The translations under genes were made by a program, and so were the position numbers. The notes beneath the pieces are model-generated. The model saw nothing but the letters and a program-made list of their open reading frames with translations. It did no database searches and was not told where the DNA came from. From the NCBI GenBank assembly GCA_030544235.1, contig CM060467.1, positions 8,901,501-8,965,500 on the forward strand: a DNA stretch of 64,000 bases, read 5' to 3'. This document shows positions 37,769-50,200 of this stretch, in pieces. The stretch is from Lepturacanthus savala. Taxonomy: Eukaryota > Chordata > Actinopteri > Scombriformes > Trichiuridae. Every line of letters begins with the position of its first letter. The first letter of the stretch is position 1.

Positions 37769-38211
37769 ATACACTACTGTATAAAAGTTTGGGGTCACAC
37801 AGACAATTTAGTATTTTCCATGAAAAATCACACTTTTATTTACCACCATGAGTTGTAAAATGTTGTATTACGTTAGCCTCCTGATGCAATGATCAAACAC
37901 ATTGTACCATTCGAACACTGGAGTGATAGTTGCTGGAAATGGGCCTCTATACACCTATGTGGATATTGCACCAAAGGCCAGACTTCAATTTCCCTGAGGA
38001 ACCTTCCAAAGGGATCAATAAAGGGATCCAATCTAATCTAATGTAATCTAATGTAATTTAATCTAATCTGATCTAATCTAATCTAATTTTGCAGCTGGAA
38101 TAGTCATTTACCACATTCGCAATGTATAGATTGTATTTCTGATTAGTTTAAAGTTATCTTCATTGAAAAAAAAATTCTTTCAAAAACAAGGAAATTTGAA
38201 TGGTAGTGTAT
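37769..38211. mobile_element. Tc1-like miniature element with nested LINE tail
   Basis: Inverted ends: left TACACTACTGTATAAAAGTTT, and right (complemented) TACACTACCATTCAAATTT, flanked by TA. The interior contains Tc1-derived text such as 'ggagtgatagttgctggaaa' and is too short for a transposase. A LINE 3' tail at 37983-38093 interrupts it. Confidence 0.8.
37983..38093 (+). mobile_element. LINE 3' tail inserted in the Tc1-like element
   Basis: Reads 'cttcaatttccctgaggaac', then 'gggatcaataaagggatcc', then an imperfect (TAATC)n run. It matches the reverse-oriented tail at 5655-5710. Tc1-like sequence resumes on its right at ttttgcagctgg, so it is younger than the host element. Confidence 0.65.
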
Positions 38212-40867
38212 AACATTACTACAGTAATGTAATAATGTTCACTCATGGCAGGAATAGCCTTTGTTTGTTTGTCTTTTTCAACAGCCAAAACCAAAATCAT
38301 TTTTTTTTTGTTTTTAATGGCAGTCAGCTACCGGGATTGGCTAATTCCTGTCACATGACCTCCATCTTGGTGAGCTGCGGAGGCGAGCATGTGGCTCTTT
38401 GTCCCAGTAATAAGTCAAGTGTTTTGTACCAGTTAGAGAAAGAAGTGGGAGCGCTGGCTGAAACCTAAGGAAAGTGTGTTGCAGTAATCATCAGAGAACA
38501 GATGATTACTGCAACCTTTTGTAAATCAGCAACAAGGTTGATTACTGTACAACCTTTTGTAAATCAGCAACAACAACTTAATTTTAGAGTTTTTTTTTCA
38601 GTGGAAAGAAAAATTAAACATTCCTCGCTTGATTAGCATCAAATATTACTCCTAGATATCTAGCAGCCTGCTTAATATTATTCGACAGGCTGCCAAGATT
38701 AGCAACAAAAGAGCTGAGGAAATCCTTTAAATTTAAAAAAATAGGTTGCAATTTTTTAAAATTGTTATGTCTTCTTTACCTTCCATAGTATTTCAAGGAC
38801 TCATGTGCGGTTGTTTGACTCGTGGAATTTAATATGATTTGTGCAATTGGTGCAACAGTGAAATTTGGTCGTGGGTGAATTCAACAGTGCATCTAAATTC
38901 AGAGGAAATAAAGTGAACAAGGTAACTAAACGACTGAGGTCACAATGTTTTCACAAAGTCTTATGCTCACTCCTGATGTTTTGAATCTCAGGTTTTATGC
39001 CAATATGAATAAAAAAGTCCATAAAAAAAATACAGTACCACTGCTTTTATTCTCGTAGGAGTACATATTTTTTCAAAGGAATTTCACTAACCCACGTAAT
39101 ATCAAATGAGACTGTACTCCCAGGGTACATAGTGGGCGCACCAATTTACTTAAATGTGCTGACTTTGATAGATATCCACCACATCCGTCATTTTCCCATG
39201 ACGAGCGATGAAGAATGTTGTGGGAATATGTTAATAAACGTAGGCACCAAAGTGCAGAGTGGTGAGACAACGATGCACAATCTAAGACAGATGTCTTTGT
39301 GTGATGGGGGCTTTGGTGCCACTGACTGCACATCATTGATACAATGATGGCATCAGAACAATTTCGGAGGAATGAGAAATTCAATATATCTGAGTAAAAA
39401 ATAGTTCTCCTGGCAGACCTTGAAATGCATTTTTACGATTTTATGCATGACTGTTTGAAGACCACATTTCAAATGCAATTTATTTCCAGCTCGGTTTAGT
39501 TAGACTCAACAAATATTGCATTTGATGCAACGTTCAATTTTTTTTTCTTTTAAACCAGTCTTTGTTATAGCAAGTTCCACTAAGCCCTGCTGTGGATAAG
39601 CCACTAATGACCATAGTTAATGATGCGGCTAGGGCTGGGGGGTCAGATAATTCCTGGATGCCAGTAATTTGCTGCTAAGCAGCCAGACAGGCAAATATAT
39701 TGTTAAAAGGCAGAAACGGGAGCATGAGGTTTTGGAAGAGGGTGCACACCGCCTGTGTTTACATCATGATCAAGTCTGACCGACGGATTAACAACTTCCT
39801 GCAGAGATTGGGGGAGTGGGTGGTCATAGATGGAGACAGAGGAGACTGTGTATGTGTGTGTGTGTCTAGTTTCTTACCATTATCACCACCTGGGCACCAC
39901 TTTAAATATTTAGTACATTTAGAAATATACTAAGCAAACTGCCAAGTGTTGCTGCCATATTTTGTCAGCTGTAGCTAATTCAGCTGTGTTTAGCTCCAGG
40001 AGTCTGTTGAAAAACTGTTTCCGACTGACTTTTTTTTTTTTTTTCCCCTCTCCAGCTGACTTGTCTTGCGAGGCTCTTAAATTCGCATTACATGGTATTT
40101 TTCGGAAGGTTGACACCCCGATCGCCAGTAATCGGCTGACAACATTTGCCGGTGCCATCCAAAACGGTCACAAATAACTGTTCCTGTTTTATGATGTGAC
40201 AATGTCATGGTTATGGTTTGGTGTATAAAAACGTTTCGGTACTTGGGACTATGGTTGTCTTGGTAACGGAATGCAATACAACATCAGTGATTCCGCACGT
40301 CCCATTCTGATGTTTTTTTTAACCACTCATTCACCCAACCTCTTCATCACCTGATTCCCGTCTTTGTTACTGCTATAATTACTGCGTCTGCCAGACGACG
40401 TCTGACGCTTGAACGTAAATATATGTCATTTTGTCACTTGACAAATCATTCTGTGGTGTTTCTTCTGGCTCTTTTCTCGCCAGCTGATGATCCTAGAGGA
40501 CATGGAAATAAAGCAACAGCTTTGTTTGTGGGTTGCTGTGAAGACAAAGGACCAAATCCAGAGCAAGTCAACGTCAGACAGGCAAAGTATCCTTTTGTTT
40601 GTTTGTTGTTCTCTTCATGCATCCATGGTTGTTAGACAGGAAGTCATGTGATCGGATCTGTCCAATCCAACTGTCTCGCAAGGGTAGAGACAGCTCTCTG
40701 CTTCTGAAAAGTCGCCACTGGAGTATGACACTGCAAAAGATGGAACAAAACCTTGTTGCAGCTGGTGGAATCAAGTTGTATGCTTGTTAGCTGATCATTC
40801 TAACAATTGCAGCTTGCATTGGAGCAATTAAAACACACTGTTTAATCCATTCCTACACTTTTGGTCC
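38212..40867. other. Non-coding stretch
   Basis: Holds the hairpin and short tandem at 38481-38575. T-runs at about 39538-39546 and 40031-40044. ORFs at 39073-39384, 39700-39933 and 40423-40790 lack recognised domains. Confidence 0.45.
38481..38575. repeat. 12-bp perfect hairpin merging into a 36-bp tandem
   Basis: GCAGTAATCATC (38481-38492) and GATGATTACTGC (38501-38512) are exact reverse complements around an 8-base loop. From 38503 a unit beginning TGATTACTG and containing ccttttgtaaatcagcaaca is repeated once, 36 bp later at 38539. No ORF or RNA family was recognised. Confidence 0.8.
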
Positions 40868-41340
40868 TTTTTGGTATTGGAGGGTCAAAGAAATACACCA
40901 CCTCCAAACTTGTTAGTGTGAGTCCCACTACAGCGCTGTATACACCGCCTCCAAAGCTTGACAGCCCTTCCATGCATAGTCACACTTGCTAAACTGTGAT
41001 TAGACAGTCGCTATTTGAGGAAAGGGTTTAGTGATTTCCGTGTGTTACTTTCATGGAGGTAAACTGCTTGTGGTAAATTGACTTGTCAGTTTGTTTTCCC
41101 ATGAGGGAAGCCTTAGTTCGGGTATGTCATATCTGTTTGTATGCCGGTGTGTGTCTGTCTGTGTGTGGTCTACTCCCATGTTCCCAAAGTAACACTTCCA
41201 GGCTACAAAGGTCATTAGCAGTCACACAATAGACAATCGGCCGTTATAAGGTGATCTCTTCAATTTGTCTATTTATAATACATTTATATTTCAGTACATT
41301 TAGTATGAATAATGAACAGCAGAGGAATAGAATATTACAC
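40868..41340 (+). repeat. Local duplication, copy A
   Basis: About 350 bp matches 41876-42240 in the same orientation, roughly 1,009 bp away, with scattered substitutions (shared: tgtatacaccrcytccaaag, 'aaactgtgattagacar', 'ggtttagtgatttccgtgtg'). Its continuation at 41214-41340 matches 42961-43125 (gcagtcacacaat, acaatcggccgttataagg). Copy A is therefore contiguous where copy B is split. Confidence 0.8.
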
Positions 41341-41875
41341 CAATTACTCAGTGAAAGTATTCTGCTTCATAATGTTTGATTCATTATTGTTGTAGATGAA
41401 GTTTTGTGTATTAAATTCATTATTCTGAGAAAAATATACAATTTTTACAAGTGATACATCTTTTAGGATGAGGATTATCTGTTGGGTTTGGTAACCGTCA
41501 TTCTATCCCGGGTGATGTGAAATATGCTTCCCTCTCCAGGAATATATCAAGAAGGAATATATCAAAAGAAGGAGAAGGACGTTAACAAGTTTACATACGA
41601 AAAATCTGATTTTCAGACTAACAAAAAAAGAAAAAAAAAACATTTTCAAGCAGAATATCAACTTCACATTTCTATTTTGCTCAGTCTCTCGCCAGTCTCT
41701 GGCGGCCTGTCCCAGCTCCAGCGGCTCTTCGTCCCATTTATTGATCGGGGGATGATGGGAGTCTGGTTCTATTGGTGGTGTCATCATGTAGCTTTAGCTG
41801 AGCTAAAACACCCCTTTATCTCCTTCCTGTGGTGACCAATTTATGTCAGATGATCCGAAAAACAGCCACCTATGA
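41341..41875. other. Spacer between the two duplication copies
   Basis: Non-coding; opposite-strand ORFs at 41503-41835 lack recognised domains. Confidence 0.5.
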
Positions 41876-43130
41876 TTTTGGTCTTGGAGGGTTAAAAAAA
41901 CACCACCACCTCCGAACTTGTAGGTATGAGTCTCGCTACAGCCCTGTATACACCACTTCCAAAGCTTGACAGACCTTCCATGCATAGTCACGCTTACTAA
42001 ACTGTGATTAGACAATTGCTGTTTGAGGAAAGGGTTTAGTGATTTCCGTGTGTTACTTTCATGGAGGTAAACGGGTTGTGGTAAAATGTCATGGCAGTTT
42101 GTTATCCCGTGAGTGAAGCCTTAGTTCAGGTTTGTCATATGTGTTTGTGTGTTTATTTGTGCATGTGTATAAGTGTGTGTGTGTGTGTGCGTGTGTGTGT
42201 GTGAGTGTCTGTCTGTGTGTGGTCTGCTCTCCTGTAGGCCATTTCCATTCACATGTGCTGACTTGGCTTGACTCGGCGTGGCAGGGATTTGCATCTTCAA
42301 AACAACAGCGCTACCTACTCGAAGGTGTGTCTTTAACTGATAAAGCTGCATCAATCCATAGCTGTGACTAGTAGTCAAAGGAGTGTGTTTTTTCCATCGC
42401 TGCCAGTTACACAAAAGAAATGATTCACATGTTGGAGGGGAGCAGTGTGCAGAGTAGCATTAAGAGTCTGTTTCTGCATGCACTTTTTCTCCCTGCAGTA
42501 AATCTCCAAATATCTCCAGATCTTGTTGCGGTGACCTGTTTTTATTGTAAAAAAAAGCATAACTAACAAAGTTAAAATAGATAAAAATTTGGGGGTTTTA
42601 TCAGCAGTAATGATACCTGACTCCTAAAAAGGCTAAAAACTAACAAGAAACAGTAAAATAAAGCAGACATCTTAAAGTATAAACAGGCACGCAGGAGCGA
42701 AACTAATTTTTACACCACAGAGTTTCAGAGATTCATTCTGAGAACTGAACACACAGAGGCTTTTTCTTGTTTGAGGGGAAGAAGGCGGTTAGTCACAGGT
42801 AGGCGAGGCCTCGCTGCCCTCTTGGATGCAGGTCTGGTGTGCTTTGGCCCGACTCCGGAGATGGCCCATCTCGGGCACGACTCAGCATTTAAACTAGTAA
42901 TGGAAGCACAAATCAGTACAGCATGGCTGGAGTCAGCCAAAAGAGCCAATGAAAAAACAGGCTGTTTAGCAGTCAGACAATGGACAATCAGCCATTGTAA
43001 GGCAATCACTTGCATTTATATCTATTTAATGGTAAATGAATGAATGAATCAGTTAATTATCTTATCTAGAAGACCAACATTTCATCACATTATTTACTAT
43101 TCACAAGTGAACAGCAGAGGAATACAATTA
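41876..43130 (+). repeat. Local duplication, copy B, split by about 720 bp
   Basis: 41876-42240 and 42961-43125 together correspond to copy A. The 42241-42960 interval has no counterpart there, so it is an insertion in B or a deletion from A. A TG-rich microsatellite (about 42172-42210) has expanded in B relative to A. Confidence 0.75.
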
Positions 43131-43749
43131 TACATCATATAATTGACATTTTGCATCATATACTTCTGTCATCTATGCACATGAGGCCAATATAATGCTA
43201 TTGGGTCAACCTAAAATTTAATTTAAAAAAAGCATTTGAACAAAAATGTACAACAGAGACAATTATTTTAATATGGAGGTAAATGGGTGCATTTGCAGCG
43301 TATAAACAACCTACTTGGCAGAAAGCAATGAAAACTTTCTCTTTCTTTTTCTCTGTTTATGTTTGTGTGTGTGCTCATTTGTACGGCACAACATTGCGGA
43401 TCATTGAATAGATATAGATGATTTAAATAGATCTGTATTGAAGTTTGGTCTCTACTGTGTGCAGCCAGGAGAGAGAAACCAGGACAGAGATAATGGGAGG
43501 GGTAATGTGAGGTATTACAGACGAAGCATTGGGACAGTGAGGTCACATTTGGCATTGTAGCAACATTTGAGGTTACAGCTCAGTTTGTTTTTATAATTAC
43601 TGTGTTATTATGCACAAAATGTGACCCAGCTGGTGCAAGTTCTGTAAATACAGTAGTCTTCTTATTGATTGTACCTATTTGAGAGCAGTACATCATTTGT
43701 TTCAGATGTCTATAAATTGGTGATTATTTAATGCACCCTTTGTACATTC
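43131..43749. other. Non-coding stretch
   Basis: No feature recognised. Confidence 0.45.
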
Positions 43750-44555
43750 TTGCAGAGTTAGCTTATTTGTAGCGTAATATGAAGCTGGAGCCAGGACAAT
43801 TAGCTTAGTTTAGCTTATCCTTGTTTAGCATAAAGAGTGGAAGTGGTAAGTCTAGCTCTGTCCTAAGGTAAATGAAATCTAAGTGAAATGAAATTCCCAT
43901 TTCAGCCTTTGTACAGATTAAAGGTGTAATATGTCTAAAATGTTCATTATAAATGTCTAACAATTTTCATTTTTATTTGAATCATTTTTTTTTTTAAACC
44001 GACTTCAGGGTGGAAAGATTTTCATCATTGGACGTGTGGAGATATCAGAGGAACAACAAACTGAGTAAACGTTACTGTTAGCTCAGTTAGCAGAGCCGGA
44101 CAGCCTCAGGGAAACGCAGATATTTGACATGTAGCTGCTCTGTTCACTATTTTTGCTTTTATTCATCAGGTCTGTATGTTATGGTGAGAGAGAACTCGAC
44201 CGGTGGAACACTTCTTAACATTAAACACTGAAGGAATCCTGGCCGTGAGAAGCTGACTGCAGAGCAGTGAAGACCATGATGCTACGGTACTTCATGATAT
44301 AATCATCTCCATCTTTTCTTCCCCTAGTGATAGAAGATGACAAATGTTTTCCATTCAAACAAACTGTAAATAACTTGGCTAGGCATATTTATTTATGTGA
44401 CATTTCAGGCAGGGCCAATAGCCATTCCCTCCTGCTTCCAGTCTTTATGCTAAGCTAAGATAAATTAAGCTAAACAAGCCACCTGCTGGATCTGGCTTTA
44501 TACTTAGTGTACTGACATGAGTCATATCAATGTTATCATCTAACTCTCAGCAAGA
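43750..44555. mobile_element. Long-TIR element with nested repeat
   Basis: The left arm (43750-43865) and right arm (44410-44555) are inverted: both, in appropriate orientation, contain 'ttagcataaagastggaag' preceded by TTAGCTTARTTTA and, further out, TTGC-GAGAGTTAG-like ends. The TTAGCATAAAGACTGGAAG phrase is common in fish miniature elements. Between the arms at about 43918-44350 lies unrelated sequence starting TAAAGGTGTAATATGTCT, resembling another fish repeat and probably inserted later. Confidence 0.65.
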
Positions 44556-47500
44556 AAGCAAACAGGCAAACTTCCCAAAAGGTTACACAACTCTTTTAAA
44601 GCAGTTGTAAGTATTATTTCCTTTCATCTATCCAAGGGAGCTGAATCTATTCGAAATTGCTAATTGATTTTGATGTCATGTAATCCGTGTTCACACATTT
44701 GTATGTGTTGTTATGGTCCTGAAGACGCTGGAGCTCTGCACCGGATTACTCATGCGGTTTCCATCAGCCAAACATTTCCTCACTGCATGGAGTCGAGACA
44801 AAAAGCGTCTCTTCTGGTCATTTAATTTCGGCCGCAATCTGTCAACTGGTTGTTTAATCAAATTTGTATTAAAGATTTCAGCTCTGGAGAGTCTCCTTTT
44901 GGTCAACGTCTGCAGATGTCTTATTGTGTCATCTGTGCACACAGAAAAAGGTGGTGAGGCTCCATGCCCTGAACCCTAATCCTAACCCTTTATTTTCTCA
45001 GTCCTTATTGTTGTATGTGTTAGAGATTGTGTGTGGGAAAATAACAAAAATAGCAAAAAAAAAAAACACATCACTGTATTTATAAAATCATTCCATCACC
45101 CTTGACTTAACCCTTTGCAGCGTAGGTATTTTCATCATACTCTACTTCAGATATTCAGATCTAGTTCACATCAAAAGATACAAAAATAAAAAGTACACTC
45201 TGTCTCTTTCTGGCAGCACCTTCGAATGTGTGTTTAAACCACACTGGAGTGCTTTGCCATGATTGCCTAATGTGATGAATTTGTGCAATAACACACAACA
45301 CGGCCCACAGAGGAATGGCCTTCACTACCAACAATACAGATACTCACACTGATTCCATACAGTTTAATGGGCTAGGGAGGTTCTACCCACTCTGTGTACA
45401 CAACCCACTCAGAGAGAGCTGCGGGTATGACGAGGGAGAGAGGCTAAAAAAATAAAATAGACGTGTCATTCTGCCAAATAAGGCAAAGGTAGTTCACATT
45501 GTTACCTACAAATACTCATCTATCTCCTGCCAACATAAAATTAACATGTATGAATGTGCCAAGGGGTTATTTTGGGTACTGGCACCATTTTTTACATATT
45601 TAATTTACTCAGGGGAAGAAATCTGCTTTATAATGTTTGGTTCAATATGCTTTGTAGATTTTGCTCCTGGAGATCATTTTGATTTGCTTGTCCTAGCACA
45701 AATTCTCTTATTTTCAAATCATATGTTCAGCTTAGAGTTGGTATAACTATGATATTTTCTAACTTGGGATGTTCTTAGAAAAAGTTTTGAGGTTGGATGA
45801 GATAAAGTAGGGGTGGCGTAGCAATAAAAGGCTCTATTATAAGTGACAGTGGAGTTGAACCTGTTAAATCTCAGTGGTACTGATTGCACACCCTTCTTTG
45901 TGGCAACTATAAGATGCATACAGTCTCACCAGAGTAATCTGTTTATAAAAAGGAGAGTAATTTGACTTCTTTTTTTTTTCTCCCTTGCGCTCTCTCCGCT
46001 CCTCCCTGGTAATTCAATCAGAGGATTAAATGTTGCAACATCAGCTCTGGATTTGGACAATATTCCCTTTATCACTATGGAGATGGTTGCTTGATAAACA
46101 AAGAGAGAGAAAATTGGCGTCTCCCTAAAATGTCACACAAGAGCAGAACCACCTCATTTGCGGGGAGTGAATAAGTAGGTTGAATTTGACAGTATTCCTA
46201 TTTGTGCATTTGTATTCCAAGGAAATAGAAACTGCAACCTTCCTGATTAATTCTCTGTTTTGCTATTTAACACTATCGACTAAACAAAGCAGAAGTATTG
46301 TCTCCTTTAATGATAAAGTCCCCATCTTAACACCCAGTAACCTTGTTGTGAGATGAGACAAACTAATTGCAGTTTCCTCTATGCTGGAAATCAGCAGTGA
46401 ACTGTATTATTTCTGGAACACTGGAGGTAGAGATGTCTCAAGTAATTCACGTATGAATAAAAAAAAATATGTATTGCTGAGAAATGCTACGATGTTTGTC
46501 AAGACATTGATGAGAAATATGATACAATTCCTACAAGCCCTGGCAAAATGCAATAATTGTTTATCGGAGAAACGTATTATGTGTCTTGGACGGAAGGGTA
46601 AATCTGAGTGAGTCAAGTCTCCAAATTCATTGTGGGGGATGATGAGGTTAAATACTCCAAAGTAGGCTTCCCTTCATGAGGGAGACTCCTCAGCAGAAAA
46701 ACAACAGTATTGGTCGTTTGTTCAGCAGCGATCTGTGTTTATCTGTCCCTGAGAGTGACCTCCTGAGGTCGTGTAAATACTGACTCCTCTTTTCGCAAAG
46801 CTGGAAGTAGTGCGATGTTTTATCCCATTACAAAAACCTCTTGAAGAGGAAGTTGGGATGGTCATGTAAAGTGTGTGACTCCGACTTAATGGACACTTAA
46901 TTATTCATTAGGGCAATGGAACATCACACTATTAAATCCTCCTAAACAATGAATTATGTTAATGTATGAAAATTTGACTTCATAAGTGTAGCAGTGGGAC
47001 AGGTGTACAAATATGATAATTTTATGATGATGTCACTATCACACTGCAAAGCATATTGTTAATATCTGGGTTTAATGGGCATTCACTGTGGGACTGATCA
47101 GAGAGATAAAATGATGTCAAATACAACACCTCCACAGCTTTTGTACCTGCATATTTTGTAATTTTCATTATGGCCACAAGTGTTATCAAGGTGAATAAAA
47201 GTGGTGTGGTTTTCTAATGCAGCTTTATGAGAAAATATAGAATTCAATTAATATATGCACTGATAAACGACACATTTGTTCTAAACAAATCGGCAGTACA
47301 GTACAAAAAAACATATCTACTGTCGAAGAAATAACAAATTAATTTGATAACATCTTGAATCATAGCCTGGTGGTCTAATAATCCAACAATATAACCCTTG
47401 ATATCCTGCTTTTTCTGCGCAATTTGAGCCGTAATAGCAATAGCAATAGCAAGTAGCAGCCTAAGTCTAATTACTTAGCCATATGTCACAGCCAGTGTCT

Positions 47501-49284
47501 TGAAGACAATCCCAGCGATTCATCTAGCGGCTGGAAAATCTAAGAAAATTCTAAATATTTAGCAAGTCAATATTTTTTTTTTTTTCCTGTCAATAAGCTA
47601 AGGCTTCACTGCAAATCCAAGCTTCAAATCATTCTCTGTTTATGTTCTTCTCAATCTGTCAATGAGATTTATTTTCTCCTGAAAATGAGCTGTGACTCTT
47701 GTCATATAGGGGATGACAATTTTGGGGGTCTTGACCCCTTAATTACAGAGACCAGGAGTGAAGCAAAGTAAATAGCAGCTTTGTTGACACCCTGTAGGAA
47801 GTTGAGCGTGAATGAATTCCTGTTTTCTGACAGGATTAAGAACATCTCCTTGTTTATTTCCCATTTTAAACAGCTCTCCACACACCAACATCTGCTTTTC
47901 TTCCTATCCCTATTCAAGAGTATGGTATTTCAATTAGAGAGTATAATTTATCGATTTCATGCTCCGGTTTTGTAATTATTTCCCTCACACTCAAAAAGCC
48001 CCTGTTTGCACTTTGATTGCTCTGCTTCTGCACAAAATATATATACGCTTGCACTCGGATATATTACATACAAGCACACGGAAGCAGCCTGAGTGTGAGG
48101 AGAAGGGCTGAAGCTGGAGCTTCAGTGCAAACGCACAATTTAAGCAGGAGCGGAGCAAATCAGGGGCTCTTTGAATGCGAGGGCAGGCTTTGAGGGAAAG
48201 AATTACAAAGTCTGAATGTGAAATGAATGACTCATGCTCTCAAATTGAAAGGCCACGCTCTTCAATAAAGATAGGAAAAAAACTCCATAATCTTCTACAT
48301 CCTATGATGCATGAAAACAAAAGACTGTAAAAAAAAATGTAGAGCAGGTTCACATGATGAATGTGGAACAAGTGTTGAGTGTAGAGCGGTAGGCCGCAGG
48401 CCAGATACTCCACAAGCTGCTTCATGTAAAGTGACAGTTAGCTGGAACACAATCTTTACAAGAGACCACTTTGGATTAACATTGTGATTTACAGTGAATG
48501 GCTCAACTACAATGTAGAATGTTATGTTAACTTCATTTGTCACAAAGATTGCATATGTAACTGTAATCACTGCATATTTGTATATTCCACATATACCATT
48601 TGTCTAGTGAATGGCTTGTTGGACTGTAGTGGGGAATGAGAGTGTATGAGTAACATAGTTCCCTCCCATGGAAGTGTCTGCCAATGTACCCTTGAGCAAA
48701 GCATCCTCCTCACAGGCTCTCAGGAGTGTATCTGTTAAAATGGTTAAAAACCCAATGTGTGTTGCCAGGATAAGATAATGTTACATATTAAATTAATCAA
48801 ATAAATGTCAAATGTACCCATTCCATTTGCAAACTGAAATTGTAAAATATCTTCAGGTGTAATACATTACTCGAGTCAACAACGAGTAACAATTAATGAA
48901 TAGGTTTCATCTGGGGGAAGAAATAGATCAATTGTTAAGTCCCAGAGCACAACAGAGGCACCGCAAATTTCTTCATGATTATTGAAGGCTCCCACCTCAC
49001 AAGTGAGAGATATGATCATGGATGAGCACATAATTTTGAGAAACAGACATAGTTTTTGTAGACAGTAAATTTCATTGGATCTTACTGAATCACACTGCAA
49101 CACAGTGACTTACAACAGACGGTCCCACCAACATAACTTTTAATCGATTAATTAATTGTAAAATGGACAAAACTAATTACTCAAACTCAACCTCTTTTTT
49201 TGTGAAGAACCTTGTGCAGTAAAAACAGAAACTTTCCCAAGGAAATGATCCCAGACCTGGCAGAAAGAATCCTGTAGTTGCACA
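44556..49284. other. AT-rich gene-desert stretch
   Basis: T-run at 47574-47585. A short segment at 48660-48720 (tacccttgagcaaagca) resembles SINE-body text. ORFs at 44691-44979, 45546-45919 and 46381-46616 lack recognised domains. Confidence 0.4.
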
Positions 49285-49640
49285 TCCAGCTATGGAAAAC
49301 ATCATAGTGCACGTAGGGACCAATAATGTTGTGAAATGTCTGAAGTACTAAAACAAGACTTTATTGATCCATTGAACACACTCCGCTCCATACGCTGAGG
49401 TGTTTATCAATGGCCTTCTACCACCAGCCAGGAGCTGAGAGATTCAGCAGATTGTTGGCACTGGACACATGGTTCTCAACTGCCATGTGGGAAGAGGATT
49501 TGAAAGATTCAGTCAGAAAAAGGAGTTGAGAGATTCAGCAGATTGTTGGCACTGAACGTGCGGCTCCCAACTGTGTGCAAGGTCCATTCAGCGCACTTTA
49601 TTGACAATTCCTACTTTTTCCGGGACCACAGACGTGTAGC
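49285..49640 (+). pseudogene. Decayed SGNH-hydrolase-like retroelement ORF
   Basis: Translation near 49307-49333 gives VHVGTNNVVK, matching the GxND block of SGNH/GDSL-type esterase domains found in ORF1 of some fish LINEs and related transposon proteins. After frameshifts, 'LLALDTW'-like text appears twice, and HFIDNSYFFRD is read at 49594-49626, matching the FIDNF-W block that follows in that family. The frame is broken by stops (for example near 49345) and at least two shifts. A 91-bp internal tandem duplication (units starting 49430 and 49521) repeats the middle block. It is not functional. The exact LINE clade is not determined. Confidence 0.6.
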
Positions 49641-49839
49641 CCCCAAGAATAACACCGCTGTGGGTCGTAAATTCAGTCACAAAACCTTTAGTTGCGCCTG
49701 AACGACAGACGCCATCTAGAGGCCTTATTAAGTGTAACCCAGGGAAATGATGCAGATCAGACGACGTCATCATAAGGTGATTTCCTTATTAGAAGAAGGC
49801 ATATTGAGTGGTTTGTTACATAGTTGGATGGCAAGAAAT

Positions 49840-50200
49840 GGACTTAACTGCAGGACACGACTATTTGCTTTCCAATTCCAATCATGAGTATATGGTTTTC
49901 GACCAGGGACATTACAAAAAAAAAAAAAAAAAGTAACGTGTCTCATGTTGCCAAGAGGATGAAGGTTGCTTAACTTTAAGGAAGACCTAACCATGTTTTA
50001 AATCATCATTTTAACTCAAACCATGATCTTTTCCTAACCGTAACCAAATGTTTTCGTGCCTAAACCTAACCAGACTTTAACCACATTTTTTTCACACCAT
50101 AAACTATCATTAACTTTTAACAGTGATTTGTAGCAGCGTTGGAAAGTGGTATGTGAATCTCCAAGGGGTCGTTCTGCAAATGAATGCGTTTCTAAGCTGC
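49840..50200. repeat. Probable dispersed repeat (CCTAAACCTAACCA type)
   Basis: 'gatcttttcctaaccgtaac', 'cgtgcctaaacctaacc' and 'gactttaaccaca' match a fish dispersed repeat I recall. An A-run at 49917-49932 lies within it. The class is not named. Confidence 0.5.

Noticed and set aside
40031..40060. Polypyrimidine tract ending in CAG as a splice acceptor at about 40,054
   Set aside because: A reasonable acceptor by itself, but the following sequence shows no recognisable coding exon or donor.
44950..44996. 'ccctaatcctaaccctt' as interstitial telomere repeat
   Set aside because: Only two imperfect CCCTAA-like units; too short to call.
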